Of a stretch of DNA of 64,000 nt, positions 22,461-34,755 are shown piece after piece. Under the pieces are notes generated by a model. It made no database searches. It saw only the letters and a list, made by a program, of their open reading frames with translations, and was not told where the DNA came from. Origin of the DNA: Stenogyne calaminthoides. Lineage: Eukaryota > Streptophyta > Magnoliopsida > Lamiales > Lamiaceae. The translations under genes and the position numbers were made by a program. Position 1 is the stretch's first letter, and each line of letters starts with the position of its first letter. The stretch lies in contig JBBCBC010000009.1 in the NCBI GenBank assembly GCA_037126765.1, positions 28,852,870 to 28,916,869 on the forward strand, read 5' to 3'.

Positions 22461-24410
22461 TGTTGGTCCGGTGAAAAACTCAGTCTTACACGTGTATGGG
22501 GGGAATACACGTGTTCGTGATTTTAAACTTTTTTTTTCTTCGAGGTCACTTGGGTCGATAATCCACGAAGATTAGGTTCGAGAAGCACAGATCGCTCGAG
22601 TCAAAGTCTCATCGAGGCAGTGATCCCGAGTCGCTTTCAGATACCTCGAGATAATCCCAACCGAATCTCGAGTGTCGAGAGATCCCGAGTTGCTTGGATC
22701 GATATTCAACTTCATGAATCCTTAGAAGAGAATTCAGGTTTGATAACTATCTGTTCTAGCTACTCGATTAAATCGGAATGGTTGGCCCTTAGATTATACT
22801 CGTTTTTAAGCTTTCTTAAAAAAACCTTCCCTTTATGAAATAGTGATTAGGTTGTGATTCACTTATGCAACTTGATTGGATTGATTCCAACCTGAATATC
22901 GATGAAAAGTATGCTTTCAAAATCGGTCAATGCAATGATAAGCAAAGATAAGGAAAGCAATAAAGAACACAACAATTATAGTGGTTCGGAGACTCAAGCT
23001 CCCTACGTCCACTCTCTCCGACTCTTGAGAGAAATTCACTATCAACTTCTTCGAGCTTTTTTCGACTACCTCGTAGTTTACTTTACTCAACTCGCCCGAA
23101 GTTTTCGATTACTCCACGAGTTTACTTACTCAACCCGACCTTGAGTTTTTTCGACTACCTCCGTAGTTTACTTACTCAATCACACACAAGCTTTGGACTA
23201 CCTCACAGAGCTTACTAACTTCTCCTCTAGAGTTTTTCGACTACTCCGCCGTAGTTTACTAACTCTTTACAACTCTACTCACCAACAAACACACTCCAAC
23301 TACCTTCTCAAGGGTTTGGGGTTTCTTGGTTGGTTTCCAACTAGGATGAGATATCCTTTACAATGAAGCACAATGCAAAGGTTTAGAATATCTCGACTAA
23401 GCTTTGGATAAATCTTATCAAGCTAGGCTTAGTAAAGTGAGCTCTCTTCAATATAGAAGCACTTGGGAAATTCAAGGTATTTTCGAGTGCTTTAACTTTT
23501 GCAAGAATAAGTTTGAGCTCTTGAGTTATGTGATAAATTTCCGTAACCTTACAATGTAGAGGGTCACCGGTATTTATAGGCATACACCAAGGTTACTCTT
23601 GAAAACTATCCGTTGGAGAGATAACCCGTGAGTTCCCTCTTATGTGTGTAAAACGGCTATATTTAGGTGGTCCAAACTCCCTAACACTTTCTAGGCAATA
23701 GTCTTTCATGTACCGGTCTTCTTTTTTTTGCAATACTGGAACTTTTCAGACATCGACATCTTTTTCAAATGACTTCATCCTTCATCGATTGTCAAGATAT
23801 AGTCTGATGTCGTCTTCCTCTTTTTGACTTTTTGTCTTGATTAAAGGTAGACACCTTCAAGCGGCTCTTTTGGTTACAAACTCGAGTTTGATATAACCTT
23901 AACAACACTTCGACTTAGTTCCTTTTGTGCAAGATTTGAATGTCTTGGCAATATCTATCTTTCTAAGGCATTGCGTTTTCTCAAGATTGCATCCTTGGAT
24001 AGATATATTGGTGCCTCGGATCATTGAGTTCATATCGAGCTTTTCGATTACATTCTTGAGTCTTGATAAATTGTGCTTTCGATATTCTTGATCTTGATTT
24101 CTCGATCTTGATCTTGCGTCTTGAGTCTTTCGAGTCTTCGTGGTCTTTCGAGTCTTGATTTATCTTGACCGATATATCGAGTCTTTTTATGCCGAAGTCT
24201 TGAGTTCTCGATTTCATCTTGAATCTTCAGAGACTTCAGAACCTATCCTGAACTATATCTGCTGACTATACATTTTGCAGATAACATCCTGAATACTCTA
24301 ATAACTGAATCCTGACTCAACTATCAAGATCATTCTGAACATGTCATACTTAGGGGTTTTGGGGTCTTAATCAAAATCATATAATCTTTTATTAAATTCA
24401 TCTCCCAACA
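22461..24410 (-). mobile_element. 5' LTR of element B
   Basis: 1,950 bp, plus-strand ends TGTTGGTCCG and TCTCCCAACA. TATA box complement at 23572-23579. The ~43-bp repeats are at 23051-23265. It is the source of the comparison with the 3' LTR that shows differences at CAG/CTG sites. Confidence 0.93.
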
Positions 24411-24415
24411 GTTAG

Positions 24416-24745
24416 GTTAAGTTTGTTTAACAAGATTTCAGACTAGGGTTTCTAGTTTCTGATTTCTGGGATCGGTTGAGTGAGAACTCTTGAAACATCT
24501 GTTGGTTGTACTGTGTTGGACTAACACATTAAACTAAGTCCAAGTTGGTTAGGTGTGTGTTTTGAGTCACTACTATAACACTAGAAGTGTTTTTTTTTTT
24601 TTTTTAAAGTTGGGTCACACCAACTTTAAAAAAAAAACTTCTATGGTGTGGTAGTGATTGCAAACAACCCCTAAGTTGGTGACCCTACTGATAGGGAAGA
24701 GTGGACGTAGGACTGGTTATCTGAACCACTATAAAAATCTTTGAA
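24416..24745 (+). mobile_element. Continuation of element A 3' LTR (R-U5 part)
   Basis: Follows the right-hand copy of GTTAG. It has GTGGACGTAGG and GAACCACTATAA near 24703-24735, which also occur near the R-U5 end in the LTRs of B and C, but no terminal CCAACA can be found. A long foldback (24568-24656) lies inside it. Confidence 0.65.
24568..24656. repeat. 89-bp foldback in element A LTR
   Basis: Inner stem AAAGTTGG (24606-24613) pairs with CCAACTTT (24620-24627) around the loop GTCACA. It is extended by a T-tract opposite an A-tract, then AGAAGT/ACTTCT, and by CACTAC at the outer left with GTAGTG at the outer right. Could structure the element RNA or be a small inserted foldback. Confidence 0.7.
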
Positions 24746-25215
24746 AATAATACAATAATATCACATCAATCAACTTTTTCATCATTCTATCCTATAAAAT
24801 TCCAAAACAAACATACCCCCACGCAAACCAAGTAATTTGGATTTTAGTGGGTTTGAATGGAATAAAATAAGGGTGTTGTGAGTGTATTAATATTATGTTT
24901 ATTTTCATTTTGAAAATGTTCAAGTAATGTTGGGACGTCCAAATAAGGCAAGTGTTCAAGTAATGTTGGGACGGAGGGAGTATATCTTAACTATTCATCA
25001 AAATTTTAAAATTTAACTCTACTTAACTATTCATCACCTACTACTACTCTACTTTTTATTTTTTTAATATACTCACATCATCAATTTTTTTATTCTCCCA
25101 ATACACTCAAAATAATACAATAATATCACATCAATCAACTTTTTCATCATTTTATCCTATAAAATTTTAAAATAAACATATATTTTAACTATTCATCAAG
25201 ATTTTAAAATTTTAG
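24746..25215. repeat. Imperfect direct repeats in AT-rich DNA
   Basis: A block with AATAATACAATAATATCAC, TTTTTCATCATT and ATCCTATAAAATT occurs at 24750-24815 and again at 25108-25180. Each is followed by TTAACTATTCATCA (at 24987 and 25185). The first copy is split by the MITE at 24816-24980. No coding frame. Confidence 0.7.
24816..24980. mobile_element. Stowaway-like MITE (165 bp)
   Basis: The right end reads GGGACGGAGGGAG followed by TA, the typical Stowaway terminal repeat and TA target. The left end (CCCCCACGC after TA) is degraded. Removing the segment plus one TA regenerates the sequence of the paralogous copy at 25175-25190, which serves as an empty site. The segment also holds a short duplication of GTTCAAGTAATGTTGGGACG. 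Confidence 0.75.
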
Positions 25216-26301
25216 AACTTTAAAGTCAAGAATTTCCCATGTCTACTATAATCTCAAAACAAACATTGCTACTATATATATACACAATAACAAAAGTTTT
25301 GACGCTATGTTTTTTTTTTCCTTTTTCTTTTTATTCTTTGATTTAATTTTGTAGGCAGTATGAGTATAATTCTCTCATTATTTTTATAATATTATGCAGT
25401 TTAATTTTTTAAATAATATTATAAATTCCAATTATTCTTTCACTCAATTAATAAAGAATAAACTGGTATTTGTGCGAGGAATATTTCAATACAAAATCAT
25501 TTGTGATTATCATTTTATAATTTATAGTTTCATTATAGTTTAAATTTCTATTGAAATTTTAAATATTCATTGAAAATTATAATTTAATTTTCGTTGTAAT
25601 ATTATGATAAATTTTCAATTTTAATTTACATGAATATTTATGAATGTTACATATTTGTTAAATTTGGTCAAACTTTAAATTTAAATATAAAATAAAAATT
25701 AATACTTTACTAATTATATTAAAATAAGCTTAAAAATATATTATAATTATTGGTAGTTATAGCATAATAATTAACAATTAAAAAATTTGTTTAATGAAAA
25801 ATCTTTATGGAATATTGCATTTTAGTGAGAGGAAAAAAGTAGTGCAAAATGCTGGAGATATGATGTTGATATTATAATAGAGTAGTGCTAAATTGACTTC
25901 ATGATAATGCAAATTGGTGAAGATGGTTTCAATCAATACATAATAATTCAATCATTTCTACATTTTTTATAATATAATATTCATCCAAGTTATCTACTTT
26001 TTCAAAATTTTACCCTATCAAATCCAACAAAATCCACACTCTCAAATATATACAAAGTTTAAATGCATTTTTTACTTTATTATAAAGACAAAAAGTCATA
26101 CTCGATGGTCTGATACATGAAACGTGGTACAAATTAGCACAAATCAACATTCTCAATTCTCTTCTAAAATTTAAAATATCAATACTCAAATTATGTTATG
26201 TCTCATATTTGACCTTTATTTTGAATCCTCCCTACATAATTTTAAATTCTCTCAAAATTAGAAACAACCAACCCTTTAAGTAAATACTCTTCAATAACCA
26301 T
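25216..26301. other. AT-rich intergenic DNA
   Basis: Strongly AT-rich with many short A/T runs. I see no gene, RNA or terminal repeat. Confidence 0.6.
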
Positions 26302-27521
26302 TGTTGGGAAATAGGGTGCCCGGATCTATTCGAGGTAAAATTTAAATATAAATTTAAATTAATTTAATTATTACTAGCATGAATTAATCCTATATTAATT
26401 CAAATAATCAATTAAATCACAACAACATATCATCCATATAAAAAGCCACACAAATCCTACACATGCGGATTTCTAGGAGTTACGTAAGGCGTACCTTTTG
26501 GCGGATTCAACGTAGAGAAGATGAGTACTCGTTCAACGAACAAACCCAAAGTCCTTCTTTAGTATTCCCATGTCCTTGTCCGATAATCCGGTGGTTGGAT
26601 GCTCACGAACAATTAACAAAAGGGAAAAAGAAAAATTATGTTGCACCACCTTTGTGGATTTCTAATTTTTTCAACACATGAAATTGTTATGGGGATGAAA
26701 AATTCATCCCCTATATATAAACAAGGAGGGCGTTTTTTTTTTGTATTATTAAGGTTAGAAAATTTCTTTGTATCTTCCCAAAACACAATCTTCAATATAT
26801 CTCATGTATTTTATTTCCATAATAATCACAAAATATCTCTTCCTCCTATATATATATGATTTTCGAAAATTTGGCATTAATAGGGAAGAAATAAGATCTT
26901 TGACTCTTCTTGAATTTATGGGATAAACTTGTATTCCAAGAATACTTATTCCATAAAATCTTTCCAAGAAAATCAAGAAAATCTTTTCTCTCTCTTCCTT
27001 AATATTTTCGAAAAAAATAAGAAATAATTAGACAACAATATTTCTTTTATTTTAATCACCTTTTTCATGTATTGGACTTTATCTTTGGGCTACTAAAGGG
27101 GCCTTTAGGAGAATTAAGATTGGATCTTCCAATGGCCCTTGAATTATCAATATTGAGCCACAATATTATTCAAGCCCATTAATGTTAATTAATCCCACTA
27201 CATAATTAATATTGCACTATCCATCTTAACCCATATTACTGTAATATGGCTCCCGGTTATTATTTTCCGTGTTTAAGATTACCCAGTCCATTAATTAATT
27301 TAAACCACTGAAAGGCTTCATATTAATTAATATCTTTTTCCTTGGATTAAGAACGGCTTAACATTATTATTCATACCGGAAACTAATTCTACTTGAATGA
27401 TTTAGTATGATAAAACTTCTGAGCCTCCCAAGGGGACAAATCACGTAAGACGTACTTGCACACGATTCTCCGTATTAAATCTTAGCAACCATCATGTAAC
27501 TAATAATATTGCCCAAGATAT
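26302..27521 (-). mobile_element. LTR D2, part of a family-D LTR truncated by element E
   Basis: Begins TGTTGGGAAATAGGG and follows D1 and F in order (GAATTAATCCTATATTAATTC at 26380, then the conserved GGGCCTTTAGGAGAATTAAG at about 27100). It stops at GCCCAAGATA where the LTR of element E starts. The rest of the LTR is not found on the far side of E in this window. TATA box complement at 26711-26720. Confidence 0.85.
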
Positions 27522-30500
27522 TGTTAGTGTTAGTGTCTTAGAGACAATCTATTGTAAGGACGTAATACTCGATGATATTCAGTTTGATTTAATATTATAG
27601 TTCATTTAATATTAATGTATGGCAATACACTTGTTTGATATTATGTTTGATTGTTTGCATTTATTCATGCAAGTGTTCCCATGAGTCATTACTGTCAATG
27701 AGATTGTGAGAACTCAGATGGCTTAAGCATGATTCTCAAATAATCCCCGATCAAGGATCATCAAGAATGAGATATTGATAATGCAATTGAGATTGGTGTG
27801 CGATCTGCATCATACTCTTAGAGAGTGTAGTAAGATCTCACTTACTATGAGATACTAGGTATCTCATGATGGATGCACAGATACCTTAGAGGGTATTGGT
27901 ATACCCATTCAAGACACCGTTTGATGTAATTTCACAATATGTGTCTACGAGTGTCTCGGTTAGTGGGAGCGATGCGATACTCCATTGACTTGAGGTCAAT
28001 GCGCACGACATGTATGGAGTAATGAACTTTGGCCATGACCGACGCTTGCACCCTTCCATGGGTAGATATGGCTTGGAATGGGTTCATCACGAAATGCATG
28101 TGCGTGGTAGTTGAGCCAAGAATAGGATTCAATCCTCAATGTGGATTTAGAGAGAATACTCATCTTCTCATCATAATTGAATATAAGTCACCGGTCGATG
28201 CACGTCAGCTTGGACTTTGTGGCCAAGTGTGACATAAGTGATCAATTAGTGATTGGAGATAAAATGATTAAGTTATTTGAATAGACACTTCATCATGTTC
28301 AAGATTTAATCGAGTATTTGTGAATGAAAGGAAGTTATCGTAATAGCCCTGTTGGTATTTATAGGCACGTAAACACGTAATACATGCGCAGCGGAATTAA
28401 ACAGTTCACTAACAACGAACACATGATTGCATAATAAAATACGTGTAAACATAAAGAGAAATCTTACAGTAAATTGTACGCATATTTCTCTACTATGGTA
28501 TCCACGTAATTCCCGTTCACGAACTTGCACAAATTTGCCAGCGTTGAATCTGAGACGGAATTTGCTAGGAAAGTTCCTATTCTAGATTTTTATGGAGAAA
28601 AATAAATTAACGTTGTTTGTGAATTCCCAAGAGCTTGTATATATAGGAAATGCACAGCTTAAATCTTAAGCTAACCCAATTAGGGAAATAAAATCTCTAA
28701 TCTTGAATTAAATTAATTCCTTTTAATTTAATTCCCTAAATATAAATCTCTACGGATTTAAATGCCTTATATGAAAATCTCTACGATTTATTTCCATATA
28801 CATTAAATCCTACAATTATATTCCAAATATAATTATTGGGAATTCTTATTTAATTAAATCCAATTTAATTAAATATTAATAATAGTTAATTCCAAATTAA
28901 TCTATTATTAATTAATTCTCCATAAATTAAATATTAAATCCAATTTAATATTTAATCAACCAACTATAATCCGTAAAAGGGAACTACTTGTTGTGTGACC
29001 CATAGGCCCTCATATATCAAGTGATTAGTCAAACTAACGGTCTTAATTGAACCCTAGACAATAAATCAGATATTCTCAATATATGAGGACGTTATAGAAA
29101 CGCGTGCAACTACCGTAGAATCAAAACATGGGCTATTACGATTTTCTCCTTTCATTCGCGAATACTCGATTAAGTCTTGAACATGATGAAGTGTCTATTC
29201 AAATAACTTAATCACATTATCTCTAATCACTAATTGATCATGTATGTCACACTTAGCCACAAAGTCTAAGTTGACGTGCATAATCAAATGACTTTGATCC
29301 AATTATGATGAGAAGATGAGTATTTTCTCTAAATCCACTTTTGAGGAATGAATCATATTCTTCGCTCAACTACCACGCACGTCATGCACTTCGTGATTTA
29401 ACCCAATCCAACCCGTATCTACCCATGGAAGGGTGCAAGTGTTGGTCATGGTCAAAGTTCATCATCCCACACATGTCGTATGGGATTGACCTCAAGTCAA
29501 AGGAGTATCAGATCGCTCCCACTAACCGAGACACCCGTAGAGACACATATAGTGGAAATACATCAAACGGTTTCTCGGATGGGCATACCAATACCCTCTA
29601 ATGTATTTGTGCGTCATGAGATACCTAGTATCTCGTAGTAAGTGAGATCTTACTACACTCTCTAAGAGTATGATGCAGATCGCACACAAATCTCCATTGA
29701 TCATCAATATCTCATTCTTGATGATCCTTGATGAAATTTATTTGAGAATCATGCTTAAGTCATCCGAGTTCTCACAACCTCAATGACAAAGAATGACTCA
29801 TGGGAACACTTGCATGAATAAATGCAAACAATCAAACATAATATTCAAACAAGTGTATTGCCATACATTAATATTAAGTGAACTATAATATTAAATAAAA
29901 CTGAATATCATCGAGTATTATGTCCTTACAATAGATTGTCTCTAGGACACTAACACTAACAAGCCCATGTTTTGATTCTGGTAGTTGCACATTTTCAGAA
30001 CATACCTTTCATATATTGAGAAATATCGATTTATTGTCTAGGGATTAATTAAGACCGTTTGTTTGACTAATCGCTCGATATATGAGGGTCTATGGGTCAC
30101 ACAACAAGTAACGGTTGTTTACTAATTATAGTTGGTTGATTAAATATTATATTGGATATTAATATTTAATTTCTGGAGAATATAATAATAATTATATTTA
30201 GAATTAATTATTATTACTATTTAATTAAATTAGATTTAATTAAATAGGATTCCCAATAATAATAATATATGGAATATTATTATGGGATTTGATATATATG
30301 GGAATCAAATCCGTAGAGATTCGATATACATGGAAATCAAATCCGTAGAGATTTATGTATATGGAAATTAAATCTATGGGATTTAATTTACAAGATTAGG
30401 ATTTTATTTCTAATCGGGTTACTTAAGATTTAAGTTTTGGGCATAAATATATATATAATTCTTGGGAATTCATAATCTGAGACTTCATATTTTCTCCATA

Positions 30501-30745
30501 AAATCTCTAAGTTAGAATTTTCCTAAAGCAAATTCATCTCGGGATTCAATATTTGGCAGATCTCATGTGCGAGTTAATAAACGACTATTACGTGGATACC
30601 ATAGTTGAGAATCAGTGTGTATAAATTCTAGTAAATTATGTTTACGTTTACTCGTATTTAATTATGCATTAATTGTTCGTTGTTGGTGAACTGTTTATTT
30701 CCGCTGTGCATGTATTACATGTTTACGTGCCTCTAAGTTCCAACA
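27522..30745 (+). mobile_element. 5' LTR of element E, split by reversed solo LTR E2
   Basis: Begins TGTTAGTGTTAGTGTC and ends AAGTTCCAACA. Net length without E2 and one target copy is about 1,607 bp, close to the 1,612 bp of E2. TATA-like ATAAATATATATATAA at 30443-30458 precedes an R-U5 part rich in T. The parts are 27522-28349 and 29967-30745. Confidence 0.92.
28350..29961 (-). mobile_element. Solo LTR E2, reversed copy inside the LTR of element E
   Basis: 1,612 bp from TGTTGGTATTTATAGG to GACACTAACACTAACA, flanked by the duplication AGCCC (28345-28349 and 29962-29966). It is a reverse-complement copy of the LTR in which it lies. Its TATA complement is at about 28637-28646. Confidence 0.93.
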
Positions 30746-30746
30746 G

Positions 30747-30758
30747 TGGTATCAGAGC
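30747..30758 (+). promoter_or_regulatory. Primer-binding site of element E
   Basis: TGGTATCAGAGC one base after the LTR end, a perfect match to the canonical initiator-tRNA type site of plant copia elements. It is the only primer-binding site in the window at the head of an intact internal region that keeps the CAG. Confidence 0.9.
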
Positions 30759-30954
30759 TCAGACTCTTGACTGATTGCATAATTAAATTGGTTTTATAAA
30801 TTAATTTTTTTTTATAAAACTGGGTGCGGCCAATCGATTGACCGAACCGCACCATTAGATATTGCTTATGGGTATTGCGTGTATTAGTTGATATATTGAT
30901 TGATTAAATCACCAAACCCACCCCCTTTTTGTTTGGCCACTTCGTCTCCCTCAC

Positions 30955-31500
30955 GCGGTTAGGGTTTTTTGGGAAAATCCCATCCACAACCACAGTCTCG
31001 TTCCGGCGCTATTTTCCCATCCCCGCGTTCATTCGTCGTCGCGAATGAGTCAGCGGCGAAGCCACGTACCTCGCGCTGGCCTCGCGATGTCACGTCGATC
31101 CAATTTCAAGTAGATTGGATCTGCGACGGTGCGAGCCGAATCGCTCTTCCCCTCGCACGGCGGCGTTGCCCAGTGAGTCTCGATGTAGACGACATCACTC
31201 TCATTTCGTTTGACAAATCGATTGGGCGAAGCCCCTACTCCGACGAACCTCGCGATGGCGCGCCACCTCGAGGCCATAGCGCTGCATAGTCCGAGCCATT
31301 TCGCTCGCAGGTCCATTCGACTTGCCACAATTTGCGACTCCGATGTCGTCTCCACCATCTCGTGTTCGATCTGCAACTCACGTTTCCGATTTGAATTGAA
31401 ACGATGAGTGTTGGTTCCGTGAATGTTTTGTGTGCAGCGACGAGTCTCCCGCACGCGCCCAGCGGCGGCGACGGCGACTCGCCTGCTTGCACCGATGCTT
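30955..31500 (+). other. GC-rich leader segment of element E
   Basis: GC- and CpG-rich block in otherwise AT-rich DNA, between the primer-binding site and gag. Frames are open on both strands (107 codons from 30969; 135 codons on the minus strand from 31454) but none resembles Gag or any protein I recognise. Element F has a comparable block at 62055-62260. May be a structured leader or a captured host fragment. Confidence 0.55.
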
Positions 31501-32770
31501 TCCCTTGCTTGTTGCCTATTCCCTATTTCGATTCTGTGCAGCTCGAATTTTGTGATTTCGGTTTCATTATCTGGATTAGTTGGACTGATTTGGATTGTAT
31601 TGTGAAATCAATTTCTGAAACTAATTGTTCGTATGATTAATTGGATTAATTCTGATGAACTAAGGTTGGATTTTGATTTCGGTTGTCCCGGTGATGAGAC
31701 GGTTTCTGGGCTGTGATGAGGGAGAGGTTTTTTGCAAATTGGATTTCGAAAAGGCCCCTCCGTGCAAATTTTAAAAATTACACTTGAGCCCTTGGTCAAA
31801 ACAAAATTAAAATATGTTTTAAATTAATAAATTTTAATTTTAAAATATGATTAAAAGTTGGACTTTTAATTAAATTAGTTGGATTAATTTATTTGTTTTA
31901 AATAATGAGTTAAAATTCATTGAATTTGATTTAAAATTAGATTTTGAAATTTAATTCGATGATTTTATTATTTAATCCCACTTCGTCAACCTATTTGCTT
32001 TAAAATTCATTCGACGATTTTTATAGTCGCGATTATAAGCTGTTTTGGGTAGAAGTATTTTCGATAATTAATATTTTTGACCGTAATAATTATTTGGGTA
32101 GGCGGTTAAATATAAGTGTTAGTCCGTATGAAATCACGTTTTGGGAGGCTACGCCCAATAATTGCTCAAATGTGATGTAGATTAACATGTTGGATCTCGA
32201 TTAAGCAATTAATACCCGCTTTAAAAACGTTCTCACTAAAAAATATGGTTTTCTCATTAATTTGATAAGATGTCTTCCATCAAAATTAAAAAAAAAAGGG
32301 GGATTTCGTTCAATGGGTATTTAAGACCAAAGTCTTTCTTTCCGGATCTACATTCAACGGGACTTTTATAGGGACGATGGTGTCGTAGTTTGATGGTTGT
32401 AAACCAACTTAACTTTGTTTCACCCCAAAAGTGAAACGAAAGTTTAAGGACATCCGATTAAACTGGGTTTAATCAACTAGGAATTGCAGTTTTTGCAATT
32501 GGTTTAGAGACCTACCAGTTTTATTATTACAATAATCAGCCAAAGCAGATATTGTAATAATAAGAATGTGGATCCTATTCCATTACAATTTATATTTTAT
32601 ATAAATTAAATTTCTTCCGGATAAAGGTCGCTGAAGTATGTGAAAATAATGGAGACAAAATAAATTTAAAAAGAAAAGCGTATGTTTATTTTGATTCATT
32701 TGAATATTGATCATAGAAATTATGTGTTTAATTCCCATTTTATTTTATTTCTCTTGGTTAGTTGAAATGT
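31501..32770 (+). other. AT-rich leader of element E, no gene recognised
   Basis: AT-rich sequence with no frame resembling Gag. It ends about where recognisable gag begins. I see no promoter, tandem array or terminal repeat in it. Confidence 0.5.
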
Positions 32771-32774
32771 ATAA

Positions 32775-33470
32775 CTGTTATTGAGATGTGTTTTGGAAAC
32801 AAATAAATTGGCTAGGCCAAATTTTCTGGACGCACCGAAACATGTGTTTGGTGCTAAGGCAAGAAAAGATTGAGTAAGTGTTGGATACATCAATCCATGT
32901 TACCCCGAACCGATTCCGAGAGGCGACGAAGACTTCGGAAAGAAGCATCAAGAGGATGCTTCCTGTGCTCAATAATGTGATTTTTCGGCATGACTTCGAT
33001 ATACATGTGATAATGTGAGAAAATGGGTCCCTTCTAGATGCTCAAGCATTTGAAGGATCTCTTTGATTCTGAATCTCATTCTGAGATTTATAAAGTGATG
33101 AGAGATCTGTTCAAATGCTGGTTAGCTAAAGAAGGGAAGATTTCACCTCATGTGCTAATGATGATAGGCCTAATTGAGAAACTTGGTAATTTAGGCATTG
33201 AGCTAAAAGACCAACGTTTTCATTTATGTTATCCTCTAGTCGCTCCCGGATTCATATTCTAACTTCATTATGAACTACAATATGAATAAGACGGATGCGA
33301 CCATGCCTAAACTTCACAACGTGCTCAAGACTTTTGAGTTCACTATCACTAAGATGGTGTTCAAAAGAAAGGAATAAAACAAGGATGTGTGGTCTCTTGT
33401 AGGAGAAGAGCAGGAAGAAGGATCTTGAAAAAGAAGACACGGGTGCTTTTGGCATTAGAATATGTATGTT
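32775..33470 (+). pseudogene. Element E gag
   Basis: Broken frames give ETNKLAG then NFLDW-like residues near 32795-32840, then HLKDLFDSESHSEIYKVMRD and KISPHVLMMIGLIEKLGNLG (33038-33260), the standard copia Gag segment preceding the LxSLP motif. The zinc knuckle is not readable. No intact frame exceeds 75 codons. Confidence 0.75.
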
Positions 33471-33479
33471 TGTTATTAA

Positions 33480-34750
33480 GATAAGCATATCCACTAATAG
33501 TGCTAACTGCTTGGTATTAGATACCGGATGTGGCTCACACATTTATAAGAATGTGAAGGGGCTCATGTGTCTTAGGGCAGTTAGGGCGGGTGAAGTCGTC
33601 TTACACGAGGAAACAGAGCAACAATTGCTTCTGAAAGTGTGGGGACTTATGTGTTAGACTTACCCTTTGGTTTTAGATTAGAGCTTAATGATTGTCATCT
33701 AGTTCTTTCTATTACTCGCAACATATATTTGTTGCATTGTGGATATGATGTTCTTAATATACAAAGTAAAAGACTCAAACTTAGTATTCATGGAAACCCA
33801 ACTTACTTATGGCATTGTAGACTTGATCATGTAAACGAGAAAGGAATTGCAAGGTTAAGAAAGTTAGACTACTTAACCCCATTTGACTTTGAGTCTTATG
33901 GAGATTGCGAATCTTGTCTCATGGGCAAGATGATCGATAAACCCTTTATGAGAAAGAGGTGCATGCCAAGAAGTTCTAGAGTTGATCCACAGTGACGTAT
34001 GTGGACCATTGCCCACTCTAGTTAGGGGTCACTTCGGCTACTTCATCAGTTTTACTGATGATTTCTCAAGGTACGGGTATGTGTATCTTATGAAACACAA
34101 ATCCGAATCTTTTGAGAAATTCAAAGAGTATAAAGTTGAAGCAGAGAAGCAACTTGGTAAGAGTATCAAGACTCTTCGATTGGATCAAGGAGGTGAAACT
34201 TTAGCCATGAATTCACTGATTACCTAAAGTTACATGGAATACAATCACAGTGGACTCCTCTCGGAACACCGCAAATGAACGGAGTATCCGAGAGGAGAAA
34301 CCGAACCCTATTGGACATGGTGAGGTCCATGATGAGCTTTTCCACTCTTCTGACATTCTTATAGGGATACGCATTACAAATCTCAATCTACATTCTGAAT
34401 AGGATTCTATCTAAATCGGTTGAGCATACACCATATAAACTATGATGTGGCAAGAAGCCACTTTTACACATATCAAAACATGGGGTTGCCCCGTGATTGT
34501 GAAAAGGATGCTTACCGACAAGTTGGAATCCAAAGGTGAAAAGGGTTACTTTGTGGGATATCCTAAGGAAACTAAAGGATATTACTTCTATCTACCTGAG
34601 AAACAAATAGTGATTATTTCTAGGCAGGCCAGGTTCCTCGAAGAAAACTATGTCTTTAAGGAACAAGGTCATAAGATGATAGAACTTGAAGAAATTCAAG
34701 AACCCCATATTAACGTAAAGACTGATGATTTGTCAAAGAAACATGACAAA
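33480..34750 (+). pseudogene. Element E protease and integrase (interrupted by element C)
   Basis: Protease signature CLVLDTGCGSH at 33510-33545; YLWHCRLDHVNEKGI and CESCLMGKM (zinc-binding HHCC segment) at 33810-33930; IHSDVCGPLP and FTDDFSRYGYVYLMKHKSES (integrase core) from 33982; TWGCPVIVKRM and GYFVGYPKETKGYYFY (C-terminal part) at 34470-34580. It runs into the target duplication GAATC (34751-34755) of element C, and pol resumes after 47160. Confidence 0.88.
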
Positions 34751-34755
34751 GAATC

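Larger units (their letters stand above)
9835..24410 (-). mobile_element. Element B, complete SIRE-like copia element, minus strand
   Basis: 14,576 bp bounded by TGTTGGTCCC and TCTCCCAACA and flanked by the duplication GTTAG (9830-9834 and 24411-24415). Read on the minus strand the order is 5' LTR (22461-24410), primer-binding site, gag, protease, integrase, RT, RNase H, a promoter-like spacer, aORF, purine tract and 3' LTR (9835-11810). Coding regions contain many frame breaks, a large share of which coincide with CAG/CTG sites. It is a close relative of element C and inserted in the LTR of element A. Confidence 0.95.

Noticed and set aside
24568..24656. CACTA-type transposon ends (CACTAC...GTAGTG)
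   Set aside because: No 3-bp target duplication is present (AGT left, ATT right) and there is no interior. Treated as a foldback.
30746..30760. tRNA gene fragments at TGGTATCAGAGC sites
   Set aside because: These are retrotransposon primer-binding sites complementary to a tRNA 3' end; no cloverleaf can be formed around them.
30969..31454. Possible host gene in the GC-rich block (plus and minus frames of 107-135 codons)
   Set aside because: Frames on both strands are open only because of base composition. No domain, no splice or promoter layout, and the position is fixed within element E.
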